A DNA stretch of 64,000 nucleotides, from positions 102,000 through 165,999 of the forward strand of contig NZ_QZEX01000010.1 of assembly GCF_003646465.1 (NCBI RefSeq). Reading direction: 5' to 3'. The first letter of the stretch is position 1; each line of letters opens with the position of its first letter. The notes below the pieces were generated by a model. The model was not told the DNA's origin and made no database searches. It was given only the letters and a program-made list of their open reading frames with translations. Below are positions 26,248-35,151 of the stretch, one piece after another. Position numbers and translations under genes: made by a program. The DNA comes from Chachezhania antarctica (lineage in GTDB: Bacteria > Pseudomonadota > Alphaproteobacteria > Rhodobacterales > Rhodobacteraceae).

Positions 26248-26649
26248 CTATACCTCCGCCGGTTTGAACAACACGGCCGGTTGGCCCTCGGCCCCGCCCA
26301 CGAAGGCGGTCACGGCCATGTCGATGACAATGTCACCGGGGGCAATGCCCTCGACCCGGCTCATCATCCGAACGCCTTCCTCCAGTTCCACCACGCACAC
26401 GTTATAGTCGCCGCCGCGCTCGGGCTTCTGACGCACGACAGTGGTGGTGTGGACCCGGCCCTTGCCGCTGGCGGGATGCCAAGAGATCGCGGTCCCATGG
26501 CAGTGCGGACACAGGACCCTTGGAAAGAAATGATAGGCTCCGCAATCATCGCACCTGGGCAGCATGATCTCCCCGTTTGTCAGCGCGCGTTGGAATATCT
26601 GGTCTGGTCCTGTGGCGTCCGGCACCGGCATTCTCCTCAAATGGCCCAT
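26248..26649 (-). CDS. DUF35 zinc-ribbon / OB-fold protein
   Basis: A small protein of up to 133 residues with an N-terminal helix, a rubredoxin-like zinc ribbon (CDDCGAYHFFPRVLCPHCHG) and a C-terminal OB-fold (GKGRVHTTTVV onwards). DUF35 proteins bind acyl-CoA and form complexes with thiolase-fold partners. Two starts are possible, 26649 and 26631, both with ribosome-binding purines very close to the ATG. It is the first gene of the operon to the left and is divergent from the CoA-transferase at 26728, with operator site 3 in between. Confidence 0.9.
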   Translation of the reverse strand: MGHLRRMPVPDATGPDQIFQRALTNGEIMLPRCDDCGAYHFFPRVLCPHCHGTAISWHPASGKGRVHTTTVVRQKPERGGDYNVCVVELEEGVRMMSRVEGIAPGDIVIDMAVTAFVGGAEGQPAVLFKPAEV

Positions 26650-26676
26650 TCCTGGTTAATCGTATTGATAATGTTT

Positions 26677-26700
26677 CTAACACCTGTTAGATTCTGTCAA
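26677..26700. promoter_or_regulatory. Divergent promoter region with CTAAC-N4-GTTAG operator, site 3
   Basis: Positions 26677-26690 read CTAACACCTGTTAG. On the minus strand a perfect -35 hexamer TTGACA (26700-26695) lies directly upstream so that the operator falls in the promoter spacer of the DUF35 operon. The site is also 37 bases before the plus-strand CoA-transferase start, so one bound regulator could control both directions. Confidence 0.75.
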
Positions 26701-26727
26701 GCTCCTAGGATCACGTGAGAGAACGCC

Positions 26728-27894
26728 ATGTCAGATTCAAGTTCAGCCCCCCTTTCCGGCAAGCTCGTCATCGCGCTCGAACAGGCGGTGGCGGCGCCCT
26801 TTTGCTCTTCGCGGCTTGCCGATGCCGGTGCGCGGGTGATCAAGGTCGAACGCAAGGGCGTGGGCGATTTCGCGCGCGCCTATGATACTGCCGCCAACGG
26901 CGAAGGCGCCTATTTTACATGGCTAAACCGGGGCAAGGAATCGGTCGCACTGGATATCAAAGCAGCAGAAGATCGCGATATCCTGCTGAAAATGCTGGAA
27001 AACGCGGATGTGTTCATTCAAAATCTTTTGCCGGGCGCCCTGGCAAAGCTGGGTCTGGATTCCGCGAGTCTGCGAGAGAGGTTCCCGCGTCTCGTGACTT
27101 GCGACATCACCGGATACGGCGAAGACGGCCCGATGCGCAACGCCAAGGCCTATGACCTTCTGGTGCAATGCGAAAGCGGCCTGGCATCGGTGACCGGCAC
27201 GCCGGACGGGCCGGGGCGGGTTGGCGTGTCGATCTGCGACATCGCCACGGGCATGACAGCCCATGCCGGGATCTGCGAAGCGCTGATCGGGCGTGAGCGC
27301 ACCGGCAAAGGTAGCGGCGTTTCGGTGGCCATGTTCGACGTGATGGCCGACTGGATGTCGGTTCCGCTGCTCTATCACGACTATCTTGGCAAACCGACGC
27401 CCCGCGTCGGTCTGAACCACACGGTGATCTGCCCCTACGGCGCCTATGAGTGCAAGGACGGTCAGCTTGTCGTCATTACCGTGCAGCACAGCGGCGAATG
27501 GCAACGGTTCTGTGAACACATACTGGGCGATGCAACTCTGGCAGCCGACCCCCGGTTTCATGACAACACGGCGCGAATTGACAACAAGCCCGCGCTCGAA
27601 GCGCTCATCAAGACCGTGTTCGCCTCGCATGACCGCGTCGAGATGCTGAAGAGGCTCGATGCTGCGGGCATTGCATTCGCGGCAGTCAACGACGTGGCCT
27701 CCCTGTCCGACCACCCCCAGCTCGACCGGTCCGTCATCAGCACGCCCTCTGGCGAAATCAACGTCCCTGCGCCCCCGATCCGGCGCAGCGCCGGAGAGAC
27801 GACACTTGGCCCTTGCCCTGCTTTTGACGCGGACGGCAAAGCCATCCGCGCCGAGTTCGACCCTCGTCATAGAACAGGATACACGCATAAATGA
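26728..27894 (+). CDS. CoA-transferase family III
   Basis: A 388-residue class III CoA-transferase. CSSRLADAGARVIKVER is the N-terminal CoA-binding segment and ITGYGEDGPMRNAKAYD contains the Asp (in AYDLLVQ) that forms the acyl anhydride in formyl-CoA transferase-type enzymes. It would transfer CoA from a donor such as succinyl-CoA to a pathway acid. It overlaps the next CoA-transferase gene by 4 bases (ATGA), suggesting either a heteromer or two sequential activities. Confidence 0.9.
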   Translation: MSDSSSAPLSGKLVIALEQAVAAPFCSSRLADAGARVIKVERKGVGDFARAYDTAANGEGAYFTWLNRGKESVALDIKAAEDRDILLKMLENADVFIQNLLPGALAKLGLDSASLRERFPRLVTCDITGYGEDGPMRNAKAYDLLVQCESGLASVTGTPDGPGRVGVSICDIATGMTAHAGICEALIGRERTGKGSGVSVAMFDVMADWMSVPLLYHDYLGKPTPRVGLNHTVICPYGAYECKDGQLVVITVQHSGEWQRFCEHILGDATLAADPRFHDNTARIDNKPALEALIKTVFASHDRVEMLKRLDAAGIAFAAVNDVASLSDHPQLDRSVISTPSGEINVPAPPIRRSAGETTLGPCPAFDADGKAIRAEFDPRHRTGYTHK

Positions 27895-29057
27895 CCGCTG
27901 CGCAGAAACCCGCGATCCTTGATGGCGTGAAGATTGTCGATCTTACTTCTGTGGTTTTCGGGCCTTTGGCCACGCAAATGCTGGGCGATCTGGGGGCCGA
28001 TGTGATCAAGGTGGAAAGCCCCGAGGGAGATCTTTTGCGCCAGGTCCAGCCGTCCCGCAACAAGCTGATGGGCGCCGCCTTTCTGGGTGCAAACCGCAAC
28101 AAACGCAGCGTCATTCTAGACCTCAAGACGCCAAATGATCGCGATCGGCTGCGCAAGCTGCTGGCCGATGCCGATGTGATGATCTCCAGCATCCGGCCCG
28201 CGGCGCTTGCCAGATTGTCCCTTGACCCCGAAACGTTGCGCCGCGAGAATCCGAGACTGATTACGGTATCCGCCACCGGCTTTGGGCAGGACGGGCCCTA
28301 TGCGGCCAAACCTGCCTTCGACGACATCGTCCAATCGGTCTCGGGGTTGGCCAGCTTGGCATCATTGCGCGATCCCGAAGCTGCGCCGGCCTATGCCCCG
28401 ACGATCCTTGCCGACAAGCTTGGCGGCGTCACTGCGGCCTATGCTGTCATGGCCGCCTTGTTCCATCGTGAGCGCACGGGCGTGCCCCAGCATGTCGAAG
28501 TGCCGATGTTTGAGACGCTGACGTCGTTCCTGCTGACCGAACATATGGATGGTGCCACATTCGAGGACAACCCGCAAGATTTCGGCTATGCCCGCATGCT
28601 TGTCCCTCATCGCCGCCCGGTTCAGACTTCGGACGGGTTTATCACTATTCTGCCCTACACCAACGTTCAATGGGCACGCTTTTTCAAGGCAGTCGGGCGG
28701 GAAGACATGCTCGGCCACTTGTGGGTGACCGACATGGACACCCGCAGCCGCAACATAGGCGCGGTTTACGATATGGTGGCGCAGCTCGCGCTGACACGGA
28801 CCACAAAAGAATGGCTTGCCCTGATGGAGCAGGCCGATATTCCCGCCATGCCAGTCCGAAACCTGTCAGATCTGCCCAGCGACCCCCATCTTGCCGCCAC
28901 CGGTTTCTTTCAGCAGATTGCTCATCCAACGGAAGGTGCCATCTGGACAACACGCCCGCCGGTTCGATTTTCGGCAACCCCGGCGCGACACGACCACCGA
29001 CCAGCCCCTCGGTTGGGCGAGCACAGCGAAGAGATCTTGGGCCCGGCCGAAGAGTAA
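27891..29057 (+). CDS. CoA-transferase family III, second of a pair
   Basis: A 388-residue class III CoA-transferase with FGPLATQMLGDLGADVIKVE and TGFGQDGPYAAKPAFDD, whose AFDDIVQ holds the likely catalytic Asp. It is the same length as the upstream enzyme but only moderately similar. The gene ends 15 bases from the converging dehydrogenase at 29073, with no obvious terminator. Coupled translation with the gene before it suggests joint action. Confidence 0.9.
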   Translation: MTAAQKPAILDGVKIVDLTSVVFGPLATQMLGDLGADVIKVESPEGDLLRQVQPSRNKLMGAAFLGANRNKRSVILDLKTPNDRDRLRKLLADADVMISSIRPAALARLSLDPETLRRENPRLITVSATGFGQDGPYAAKPAFDDIVQSVSGLASLASLRDPEAAPAYAPTILADKLGGVTAAYAVMAALFHRERTGVPQHVEVPMFETLTSFLLTEHMDGATFEDNPQDFGYARMLVPHRRPVQTSDGFITILPYTNVQWARFFKAVGREDMLGHLWVTDMDTRSRNIGAVYDMVAQLALTRTTKEWLALMEQADIPAMPVRNLSDLPSDPHLAATGFFQQIAHPTEGAIWTTRPPVRFSATPARHDHRPAPRLGEHSEEILGPAEE

Positions 29058-29072
29058 CCCCACCCGGACCGA

Positions 29073-30230
29073 TCAGACATCCAGCGAACGAGCGATCAGT
29101 TCCTTCATGATTTCGTTGGTGCCGCCATAGATCATCTGCACCCGGCTGTCGGCGTAAAGACGCGCGATCGGGAATTCCATCATGTAACCGTATCCGCCAT
29201 GCAGTTGCAGACATTCATGCATGACTTCGTTCTGCGTCTGACTGCCCCACCATTTCGCCATTGACGCGGTGGCGGCATCAAGCTCGCCAGCCTCTATTCG
29301 GGCAATGCCGTCATTGACGAAGCTACGCAGCAGTTCGGCTTTGGTCTTGCATTCCGCCAGTTTGAACCGGGTGTTCTGGAAATCCATGATCCGCTTGCCG
29401 AACGCCTTGCGATCCTGAACGTATTTTACGGTCTCATCGATCGCGAAGTCGATGAAACCAAGCGCGGTGATTCCGATCATCAATCGCTCCCAGGGCAATT
29501 GCTTCATCAGCTGATAGAACCCCTGCCCTTCCTCAGTACCTAGCAGGTTGGCTGTGGGGACGCGCACATCCTCAAAAAACAGCTCGGCCGTGTCAGAGCC
29601 CTTCATGCCAAGCTTCTTTAGGTTCCGCCCACGCCGGAATCCTTCTGCGTCCTTGGCCTCCAGAACGATCAGCGACACACCCTTGGCCCCTGCGCTTCTG
29701 TCCGTCTTGGCCACCACTACGACTATGTCGGCGGTATGACCGTTGGTTATGAAAATCTTCGACCCGTTGATCTTGTAGTGATTGCCGTCTCGTTCTGCAT
29801 AGGTCTGAACGCTCTGAAGGTCCGAGCCGGTGCCCGGTTCTGTCATGGCGATAGCGGCGACGCTTTCGCCGCTAATCAACCGCGGCAGCCACTTTTTCTT
29901 TTGCTCTTCACTGCCGTAGGTGTTCAGATAGTGAATTACGATGCTCTGGATGCCGTAACCCCAGCCGGTATCTCCGGTGCGCCCTTGTTCATAGACAGTG
30001 ATCGCGTCAAACCCAATACCGCCCCCGAATCCACCATACTCCTCCGCAATGGATCCGCCCATGACGCCCTGCTCGCCGACGACCTTCCAGAACTCTCGGT
30101 CGACGATGCCTTGTGACGCCCATTTGTCGACATTTGGCGCCATCTCGGCATCAAAAAGTTTGCGGGTACTCTCCGCGAACATCTTGTGTTCATCGGAAAC
30201 CCAGTTTGGGGAGTTCTTGATCAGAGACAT
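29073..30230 (-). CDS. Acyl-CoA dehydrogenase (long-chain type)
   Basis: A 385-residue acyl-CoA dehydrogenase. TEPGTGSDLQSVQT, NGSKIFITNG, LHGGYGYMMEFPIAR and IYGGTNEIMKE are present, the last with the standard catalytic Glu; QLPWERLM adds a Glu in the LCAD/IVD position. It is a stand-alone gene, convergent with the CoA-transferase pair and downstream of the ETF genes on the same strand, with a 193-base gap. It is close in type to housekeeping dehydrogenases of this order. Confidence 0.93.
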   Translation of the reverse strand: MSLIKNSPNWVSDEHKMFAESTRKLFDAEMAPNVDKWASQGIVDREFWKVVGEQGVMGGSIAEEYGGFGGGIGFDAITVYEQGRTGDTGWGYGIQSIVIHYLNTYGSEEQKKKWLPRLISGESVAAIAMTEPGTGSDLQSVQTYAERDGNHYKINGSKIFITNGHTADIVVVVAKTDRSAGAKGVSLIVLEAKDAEGFRRGRNLKKLGMKGSDTAELFFEDVRVPTANLLGTEEGQGFYQLMKQLPWERLMIGITALGFIDFAIDETVKYVQDRKAFGKRIMDFQNTRFKLAECKTKAELLRSFVNDGIARIEAGELDAATASMAKWWGSQTQNEVMHECLQLHGGYGYMMEFPIARLYADSRVQMIYGGTNEIMKELIARSLDV

Positions 30231-30423
30231 GTTTTTTTCCTACAAAGGCGACTTGATCTGTTGAAATCTATCAGGTGTCTTGTCTTGAAAATGAGGAGGA
30301 ACAGGTTCAAGCGATGCGTCAGATTAAGCAAATATCCTCCCAAGAGCCGGTTCCCCTACTGGTTGCTCCCGTTCATGATAAGCTCCGCGCAAGGCGGACC
30401 TTTCAAACGCTGTGCGCCCCGAA

Positions 30424-31353
30424 TCAACTGAGTTTCTCGATCAATTCCGGCACCGCGGTGAAAAGATCCGCGACAAGGCCGTAGTCGGCAACCTGGAAGA
30501 TCGGGGCTTCTTCGTCCTTGTTGATGGCGACGATGATCTTGCTGTCTTTCATACCGGCCAGATGCTGGATCGCGCCAGAGATGCCCACCGCGACATAAAG
30601 ATCGGGGGCTACAACCTTGCCGGTTTGCCCGACCTGCCAGTCGTTGGGGGCGTAGCCCGAGTCAACGGCGGCACGGGATGCGCCGACGGCGGCACCCAGC
30701 TTGTCGGCCAGTTTCTCGATCAGGGCGAAGTCAGCTTCCGAGCCGACACCGCGCCCGCCCGACACGACCACGCCTGCGCTGGTCAGTTCGGGGCGGTCCG
30801 AGGCGGCTACCTTGTCCTCGACCCATTCGGACAGGCCGGGGTTTTCGCCCGTGGCAATCGCCTCGACCGAGGCAGAGCCGCCCATCGGGGCCAGATCGAA
30901 GGTCGAGGTGCGGATCGTTATCACCTTGACGCCATCGGTGGATTTCACCGTCTGGATCGCGTTGCCGGCATAGATCGGACGTTCGAACGTGTCCGCATCG
31001 ACTACGCCCACCACGTCGGACAGGATCATCACGTCCAGCAGGGCGGCGACGCGCGGCATAATGTTCTTCGCATCCGTGGTAGAGGGGGCCACGATGTGCG
31101 AATAATTGCCCGCAAGGCTGACGATCAGGGCGGCCACGGGTTCGGCCAGGCGGTGCCCGTAGAGCGCGTCTTCGGCGACCAGCACCTTGGAGACGCCTTC
31201 GATCTTGGCGGCCTCATCCGCTGCGGCCTTGGCCGAGGCGCCGGTGCAGAGCACGGTCATATCGCCCAGTTGCTTGGCCGCGGTCACGGCCTTGGCGGTG
31301 GCATCCACTGCCAGCGTGCCATCGGTTACTTCACCAATCAGAAGAACAGCCAT
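30424..31353 (-). CDS. etfA: Electron transfer flavoprotein alpha subunit
   Basis: A 309-residue FAD-binding ETF subunit. The C-terminal FAD domain shows [39 protein letters not shown] and the final [16 protein letters not shown], all diagnostic. It accepts electrons from the acyl-CoA dehydrogenases and passes them to ETF-quinone oxidoreductase, which is not encoded here. The ATG at 31353 overlaps the etfB stop (TGATG). A copy on this replicon, probably in addition to a chromosomal one, fits the load of six dehydrogenases. Confidence 0.97.
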   Translation of the reverse strand: MAVLLIGEVTDGTLAVDATAKAVTAAKQLGDMTVLCTGASAKAAADEAAKIEGVSKVLVAEDALYGHRLAEPVAALIVSLAGNYSHIVAPSTTDAKNIMPRVAALLDVMILSDVVGVVDADTFERPIYAGNAIQTVKSTDGVKVITIRTSTFDLAPMGGSASVEAIATGENPGLSEWVEDKVAASDRPELTSAGVVVSGGRGVGSEADFALIEKLADKLGAAVGASRAAVDSGYAPNDWQVGQTGKVVAPDLYVAVGISGAIQHLAGMKDSKIIVAINKDEEAPIFQVADYGLVADLFTAVPELIEKLS

Positions 31354-32111
31354 CACACAGCCCCCGCTTCCTTGAGTTTCGCCACAAGCTCGTCAACCGA
31401 GCCCACCTTGATGCCCGCCGCGCGCGCCGCCGGTTCCGAGGTCTTGACCACGGTCAGGCGCGGGGTGACATCGACGCCGTAATCGGCGGCGGTCTTTTCA
31501 TCGAGCGGCTTTTTCTTGGCCTTCATGATGTTCGGCAGCGACGCGTAGCGCGGCTCGTTCAGGCGCAGGTCGGCGGTCACGATCGTGGGCAGTTTGACCT
31601 TGATCGTCTGCAGACCGCCATCCACTTCGCGGGTGACCAGCGCGTGATCGCCCTGAATGTCCAGATGCGAGGCGAAGGCGGCTTGGCTCCAGCCCAGCAG
31701 GGCAGATAGCATCTGGCCGGTGGCGTTCATGTCGTTGTCGATGGCCTGTTTACCCGCGATCACCAGACCGGGGTTTTCCTCGGCGATGACGGCTTTCAGG
31801 ATCTTGGCCACGGCCAGCGGTTCGATGTCGTTGTGAACATCGTCCGTAGCCACGACCAGAATGGCGCGGTCGGCGCCCATGGCCAGCGCGGTCCGCAGGG
31901 TTTCCTGCGCTTGCTTGACGCCGATGGAAACCACCACGACCTCATCAGCCTTTCCCGCTTCCTTCAACCGGATCGCCTCTTCCACCGCGATCTCGTCGAA
32001 AGGGTTCATGGACATTTTGACATTGGCGAGATCGACACCGCTTCCGTCCGCCTTGACGCGGACCTTCACGTTGTAGTCGATCACACGTTTGACAGGCACG
32101 AGTACCTTCAT
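31353..32111 (-). CDS. etfB: Electron transfer flavoprotein beta subunit
   Basis: A 252-residue AMP-binding ETF subunit. [20 protein letters not shown] and [16 protein letters not shown] are the standard start, followed by GADRAILV and [39 protein letters not shown] is the signature near residue 190. It pairs with etfA. GGGAGA lies about 10 bases before the ATG. The gene follows two crotonase genes at a distance of 43 bases and may be read with them. Confidence 0.97.
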   Translation of the reverse strand: MKVLVPVKRVIDYNVKVRVKADGSGVDLANVKMSMNPFDEIAVEEAIRLKEAGKADEVVVVSIGVKQAQETLRTALAMGADRAILVVATDDVHNDIEPLAVAKILKAVIAEENPGLVIAGKQAIDNDMNATGQMLSALLGWSQAAFASHLDIQGDHALVTREVDGGLQTIKVKLPTIVTADLRLNEPRYASLPNIMKAKKKPLDEKTAADYGVDVTPRLTVVKTSEPAARAAGIKVGSVDELVAKLKEAGAV

Positions 32112-32154
32112 TGGCGTGGTCTCCCTTGAGTTCTTCGATATGGTTTCGACCGAC

Positions 32155-32937
32155 TTATCGGTCTGTGAATTGGGGTTTGCGCTTCTCCGAAAACGCTTTC
32201 ATAGCTTCGGGAAAGTCATGCGCGCACAGCAGAACACTTTGGCAGTCACGCTCGATGTCCAGAGCCTCAAGATAACTACATTCCGCCGACGCGCGCATCA
32301 CACGCTTGGCGGTTTGAACGCCGAACATCGGATGCTGTGCAATCTCGCGCGCGATCTCAAGCGCGCGGGCCTCGACCTGTCCGGCCGGCACACATTCCTC
32401 GACGACGCGCAGGTCGCGGGCGGTGCGCCCGTCGATCTCGCGCCCCGTGAGAACAAGCATCCGCGCCACGCCCGCGCCGGCGCGTTGCTGAAGAAGCCAG
32501 CTCGACCCGGTGTCAGGGCAGCCGCCGACACGGGCAAAAACCTCGCACAGCCGGGCATCTTCGGCCGCTACGACGATATCCGCCGACAGGGCCAGGCTCA
32601 GGCCGGCACCGAAGGCGACACCGCAGACGGCGGAGATCAGGGGTTTCCGAAAGAGATACGCGGCGCGCCCGCCATCATGAACCTTGTCCACCATTTCCGA
32701 TGTGGCTCTCGCGCCTTTGGCAATCTCAGACTGAAAGCCGACCAGATCCCCACCGCTGCTGAAATGATCGCCACCGGTCATGACAACTGCGCGTAGCGTG
32801 TCGTCCCGCTCCGCCTGCCGCAGGCATGTTACGAGATCCTCGACAAACCCGATGCTGTAGGGGTTACGTTTCCCGGGCTGGGTAAAGCGTAGGATGCCGA
32901 TGGGGCCGTCCCGGTCTAGGCGCATCAACTCGGTCAT
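32155..32937 (-). CDS. Enoyl-CoA hydratase/isomerase, PaaG-like
   Basis: A 260-residue crotonase-fold protein. [10 protein letters not shown] and [17 protein letters not shown] form the oxyanion hole. The first crotonase Glu is missing; [16 protein letters not shown] resembles the PaaG isomerase motif, in which an Asp (PDTG) is catalytic. An isomerase moving a double bond is therefore more likely than a hydratase. ATG 32937, with GAGGGAG at good spacing, is preferred. It follows the crotonase at 32949 by 11 bases. Confidence 0.87.
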   Translation of the reverse strand: MTELMRLDRDGPIGILRFTQPGKRNPYSIGFVEDLVTCLRQAERDDTLRAVVMTGGDHFSSGGDLVGFQSEIAKGARATSEMVDKVHDGGRAAYLFRKPLISAVCGVAFGAGLSLALSADIVVAAEDARLCEVFARVGGCPDTGSSWLLQQRAGAGVARMLVLTGREIDGRTARDLRVVEECVPAGQVEARALEIAREIAQHPMFGVQTAKRVMRASAECSYLEALDIERDCQSVLLCAHDFPEAMKAFSEKRKPQFTDR

Positions 32938-32948
32938 GCCAATCTCCC

Positions 32949-33725
32949 TCAGGTTCCGGTCCACACCGGGGCGCGCTTTTCGGCGAATGCTCTGGGGCCC
33001 TCGATTGCGTCATTGCTGGCGTAAACGACCTCGTGCAGGCGCTTACCTTCTTCCAGACCGCCTGCGCAGCCCAGATCCATGGTGGCGCGAACGCCGCCTT
33101 TGGCGGCGATCACGGAAAGCGGCGCGCCCCCGGCAATCCGCTTGGCGAGATCCAACGCCCGCGCGCGCACCGCGTCCGGCGTATCCTCGAGATAATTGGT
33201 GAACCCGTAATCATGCAGACGCTCAATCGGCATCAGATCGCCGGTCAGAAGGATTTCCATGAGAATGGGTTGCGGCAGCATCGACAGCGCCGGCGCCGCC
33301 CAAGGCGACCCCCGGCCAATCTTCACCTCTGTAATACCAACCTTTGTTCCCTTGAGGCCGACGCGCAGGTCGCAATTGAGGGTCAGCATCATGCCCCCCG
33401 CCATCAGCGATCCAGTCATCGCGGCGATGATCGGCTTCTTGCAGGCGCGCATGGTTTCATGAAACGGGTCACGCATTTTCGTCAGAATATCGACTCCTTC
33501 ATCACGCGCTATCTGCGAAGCTTCCTTCAAATCCAGCCCGGCACTGAAGACACCGCAATCGGTCGAGGTAAGTATCGCCACGCGGACGGTGTCATCCGCT
33601 CCGATTTTCTTCCAAGCATCTGTCAGCCCGTTCGTTGCGTCCACAGACAACGCGTTCTTGCGCTCGGGCCGATTGATACAGACGGTCGCGATTCCGTCTT
33701 CAATTGTAAGCTTGATCGGGCTCAT
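32949..33725 (-). CDS. Enoyl-CoA hydratase/isomerase family protein
   Basis: A 258-residue crotonase-fold protein. FSAGLDLKEAS and TGSLMAGGMMLTLNCD are the oxyanion-hole segments, with Met in place of the first catalytic Glu; the second Glu is kept in GITEVKIGRGSPW. One-Glu crotonases are often isomerases or C-C lyases. The ATG at 33725 is the only start consistent with family length; the long upstream extension of the open frame runs into the gap before the binding-protein gene. Probably first of a five-gene operon with etfBA, or read on from the importer genes. Confidence 0.85.
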   Translation of the reverse strand: MSPIKLTIEDGIATVCINRPERKNALSVDATNGLTDAWKKIGADDTVRVAILTSTDCGVFSAGLDLKEASQIARDEGVDILTKMRDPFHETMRACKKPIIAAMTGSLMAGGMMLTLNCDLRVGLKGTKVGITEVKIGRGSPWAAPALSMLPQPILMEILLTGDLMPIERLHDYGFTNYLEDTPDAVRARALDLAKRIAGGAPLSVIAAKGGVRATMDLGCAGGLEEGKRLHEVVYASNDAIEGPRAFAEKRAPVWTGT

Positions 33726-33814
33726 GGTTTCCACTTCGTTTCTCCAGCATCGTTTTAACTTGAACACGCGGTTGTTGCTCCCCCGCGACATGATCGCCAC
33801 GGGGGAGCTGCCAT

Positions 33815-35065
33815 CTATTCGACAGTGAACTTCGCCGAGCTTTCCTTGATCACTTCCCACACCACATCGATGTAGTCCGCGCTCCAGTCGGTCAAAGGAA
33901 CCCAGTTTGCCCCGTCCCATTGTTCAATGCGTGTCTTGCCACCGCCACCGTGATCCTGGGGCGTTACGGTCACAGGGGCCATCAAGCCATTGGCGTCGAA
34001 GTTTTCTATCGCCTCGTAGCCCGATTTCATGCTCTCGGGCGTCAACGGCCAACCGTTCTCCTGGATCGCAAGCCGAGCAGCTTCGAAACCCGTCGTATAG
34101 ACTGCAAGGCCGAGATTGTAGTATACGTCACGAACCAGGCTTTCCGGCCCACTGCCCTTTCCGTTTGCATAGTAGGTGTCGAGCATCGTCTTGACGATTG
34201 GCACGTCTTGCCCGCCGGCCACGTTAGTCCCGCGCAAGACACCTTTTGCCTCTTCCGCGCCGATGTTATTTATATCGACCTCGTTCATCCAGTTCACCGA
34301 CAAGTAGCGGTCGATTGGGAAACCGTTACGACGCATTTCCTTGGACGCAACAACATGCCCACCGGCCAATAGCCAGCTGATCACATAGTCAGGCTTGTCT
34401 CGGCGAATCTTGCTCCATGCGCCGGACTGATCCGACCCCGGCAGCGGAACCGGATAGAGCTCCAGTTGGAAGCCTTCCTTCTCGGCAAGCGTCTTAAGAA
34501 TCTCGATCGGCTCCTGCCCGAAAGGATAGTCCAGATAGATGAAGCCGATCTTGGCATCGCTCAGATCGCCCCCCATTTGGCCCTTGATGAAGGCAACATC
34601 GTTCGCCGCCTGCTGCCAATAGGTCGGACCGACAGGGAAGACCCATCCGAAAACCTCGCCGTCGACTGCGTCACCACGGCCGACGAAAGATTGCATCAAA
34701 ATGTTTCCATCCTTCATGGCACGCGGCAAAGCCGCGTTCGTGACCGGCGTAGACAGGAAGTTGTAGATAAAAACGCCCTCACGCTTCAGCTGCTCATAGC
34801 ATTCCACGCCCCGCTGCGGCTCATTGCCGTGGTCGCGCACGATGATTTCAACCGGGTGCCCCTCGATGCCACCGTTTTCATTGGTGTACATCGCAAGATC
34901 TTGGGCCGCCTGTGCGACCTGTGGCGAAATGAATGTGTATGACTTGCTGAGGTCAAAGCAGAGGCCGAACTTGATCGGCTCATTTTCCTGAGCTGATGCG
35001 ATCGCCCCGCTGGTTGCCAACGCAGCGGCGATGGCAATAGTCCATACTTTCCGTTTGGTTTTCAT
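33815..35065 (-). CDS. ABC importer periplasmic binding protein, copy B
   Basis: A 416-residue type I binding protein with a signal peptide ending in ATSGAIASAQE. Mature motifs include FGLCFDLSKSYTF, VRDHGNEPQRGVECYEQL and FVGRGDAVDGEVFGWVFPVG. It is a clear tandem paralogue of the protein encoded at 35152-36390: both share LDYPFGQEPIEILKTL or a near match and the whole domain order. Two binding proteins with one set of permeases suggests widened ligand range or two related ligands. Confidence 0.92.
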   Translation of the reverse strand: MKTKRKVWTIAIAAALATSGAIASAQENEPIKFGLCFDLSKSYTFISPQVAQAAQDLAMYTNENGGIEGHPVEIIVRDHGNEPQRGVECYEQLKREGVFIYNFLSTPVTNAALPRAMKDGNILMQSFVGRGDAVDGEVFGWVFPVGPTYWQQAANDVAFIKGQMGGDLSDAKIGFIYLDYPFGQEPIEILKTLAEKEGFQLELYPVPLPGSDQSGAWSKIRRDKPDYVISWLLAGGHVVASKEMRRNGFPIDRYLSVNWMNEVDINNIGAEEAKGVLRGTNVAGGQDVPIVKTMLDTYYANGKGSGPESLVRDVYYNLGLAVYTTGFEAARLAIQENGWPLTPESMKSGYEAIENFDANGLMAPVTVTPQDHGGGGKTRIEQWDGANWVPLTDWSADYIDVVWEVIKESSAKFTVE

Positions 35066-35151
35066 GTTTCTCTCTCCCGTTGTTGAACGCAGGGCTCATA
35101 GTTCCAATACTGATTCTCAGCCCCACGCATTTTGCGTTCAGTTGCCATTCT

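Noticed and set aside
25516..26718. 400-codon plus-strand frame opposite thiolase and DUF35 genes
   Set aside because: It crosses two real genes and the operator; Arg/His-rich shadow.
30231..30423. A possible operator in front of the dehydrogenase gene at 29073-30230
   Set aside because: No CTAAC-N4-GTTAG or other clear palindrome is present in this gap.
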